Below are positions 63,733 to 64,000 of a DNA stretch of 64,000 bases, one piece after another; positions within the stretch are counted from its first letter, which is position 1, and each line of letters begins with the position of its first letter. This stretch comes from Erodium maritimum (Eukaryota; Streptophyta; Magnoliopsida; Geraniales; Geraniaceae). The notes below the pieces were generated by a model. It made no database searches. It saw nothing but the letters and a program-made list of their open reading frames with translations, and was not told the DNA's origin. Made by a program: the position numbers and the translations under genes. The stretch spans positions 52,942,546 through 53,006,545 of the forward strand of contig OY997589.1 in the NCBI GenBank assembly GCA_963921825.1, read 5' to 3'.

Positions 63733-64000
63733 ACGTTTTCCTTCTTCCGTCAACCCGTCTGCGACTCCGGCATCAACGAACTCGCCCTCAGCCACGTCCT
63801 CAGCCCCATAGTCAGTCCTACCCTGAACATTATTTATTTGGATATGTGAACTTATAAACTTATTTGGATATGTGAACTGATAAACTTGTATATAACTATG
63901 AGAATTGCTTAGAACTACTTATATTCATATTATGTTTGAACTGTATTGTGTTGGATGAATGTGTATGCTATTTTGTGGGTTTGATAACACAGGTACTGGT
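63733..64000 (+). other. 3' flank of the Ulp1-type gene
   Basis: This is an AT-rich 3' UTR-like region with a short direct repeat (TTATTTGGATATGTGAACT at about 63836 and 63861). No polyadenylation signal is assigned and no other gene is seen. Confidence 0.5.

Overview
The window looks like a repeat-dense, probably heterochromatic stretch of a flowering-plant nuclear genome, most likely a eudicot. The evidence is the element mix: Ty3/Gypsy elements of the Tekay (Del) chromovirus type, Ty1/Copia elements primed by initiator-Met tRNA (TGGTATCAGAGC), a plant L1 LINE, Mutator-like elements with 9-bp target duplications, and a plant-specific DUF1985/Ulp1-type (C48) protease gene. No bacterial operon, tRNA, rRNA or CRISPR array is visible. 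I cannot name the species.

Layout. 1-7911: a Copia LTR split by a 7.2-kb gag-only Gypsy element on the minus strand (235-7455, target duplication CCTAA). 7943-22050: a Copia element on the plus strand, interrupted in its primer-binding site by a Gypsy solo LTR (9640-12636, duplication ATCAG) and in its integrase region by a second one (16010-19630, duplication GGAGG). Its truncated 3' LTR abuts an inverted LTR piece (to 23101). 23102-25975: two GC-rich retrosequences with A-rich 3' ends, on opposite strands, separated by an AT-rich array. 26012-33176: a minus-strand Tekay-type Gypsy element with an uninterrupted 1143-codon pol frame, cut in its leader by another Copia LTR. 33177-44190: a mosaic of Copia pieces in both orientations with two pieces of a minus-strand L1. 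A 1.4-kb Mutator-like element with 43-bp inverted ends sits inside one Copia LTR (36618-38043). 44251-46375: a Mutator-like miniature element with a perfect 9-bp duplication (AATTATTTA), itself carrying a retrosequence insertion.

47339-63732 is the one gene-like locus: a decayed DUF1985/Ulp1-type gene on the plus strand. An internally reduced 10-kb Gypsy element (48451-58468, duplication GAAGG) and a 3.1-kb solo LTR (58708-61823, duplication CCTAC) were inserted into it. The catalytic His, Asp and Cys motifs of the protease are still readable, but the reading frame is interrupted several times.

How the parts relate. Four full-size insertions are exactly bounded by 5-bp duplications, so the insertion order can be read directly. 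The Gypsy elements share the polypurine tract, PBS type, gag/pol type and a conserved LTR hairpin, so the intact-pol element is a plausible relative of whatever mobilised the gag-only and pol-reduced ones. Their LTRs share a 3' half but differ in the 5' half and carry different tandem arrays, which suggests modular LTR evolution. Coordinates come from reading by eye; percent identities were not computed.
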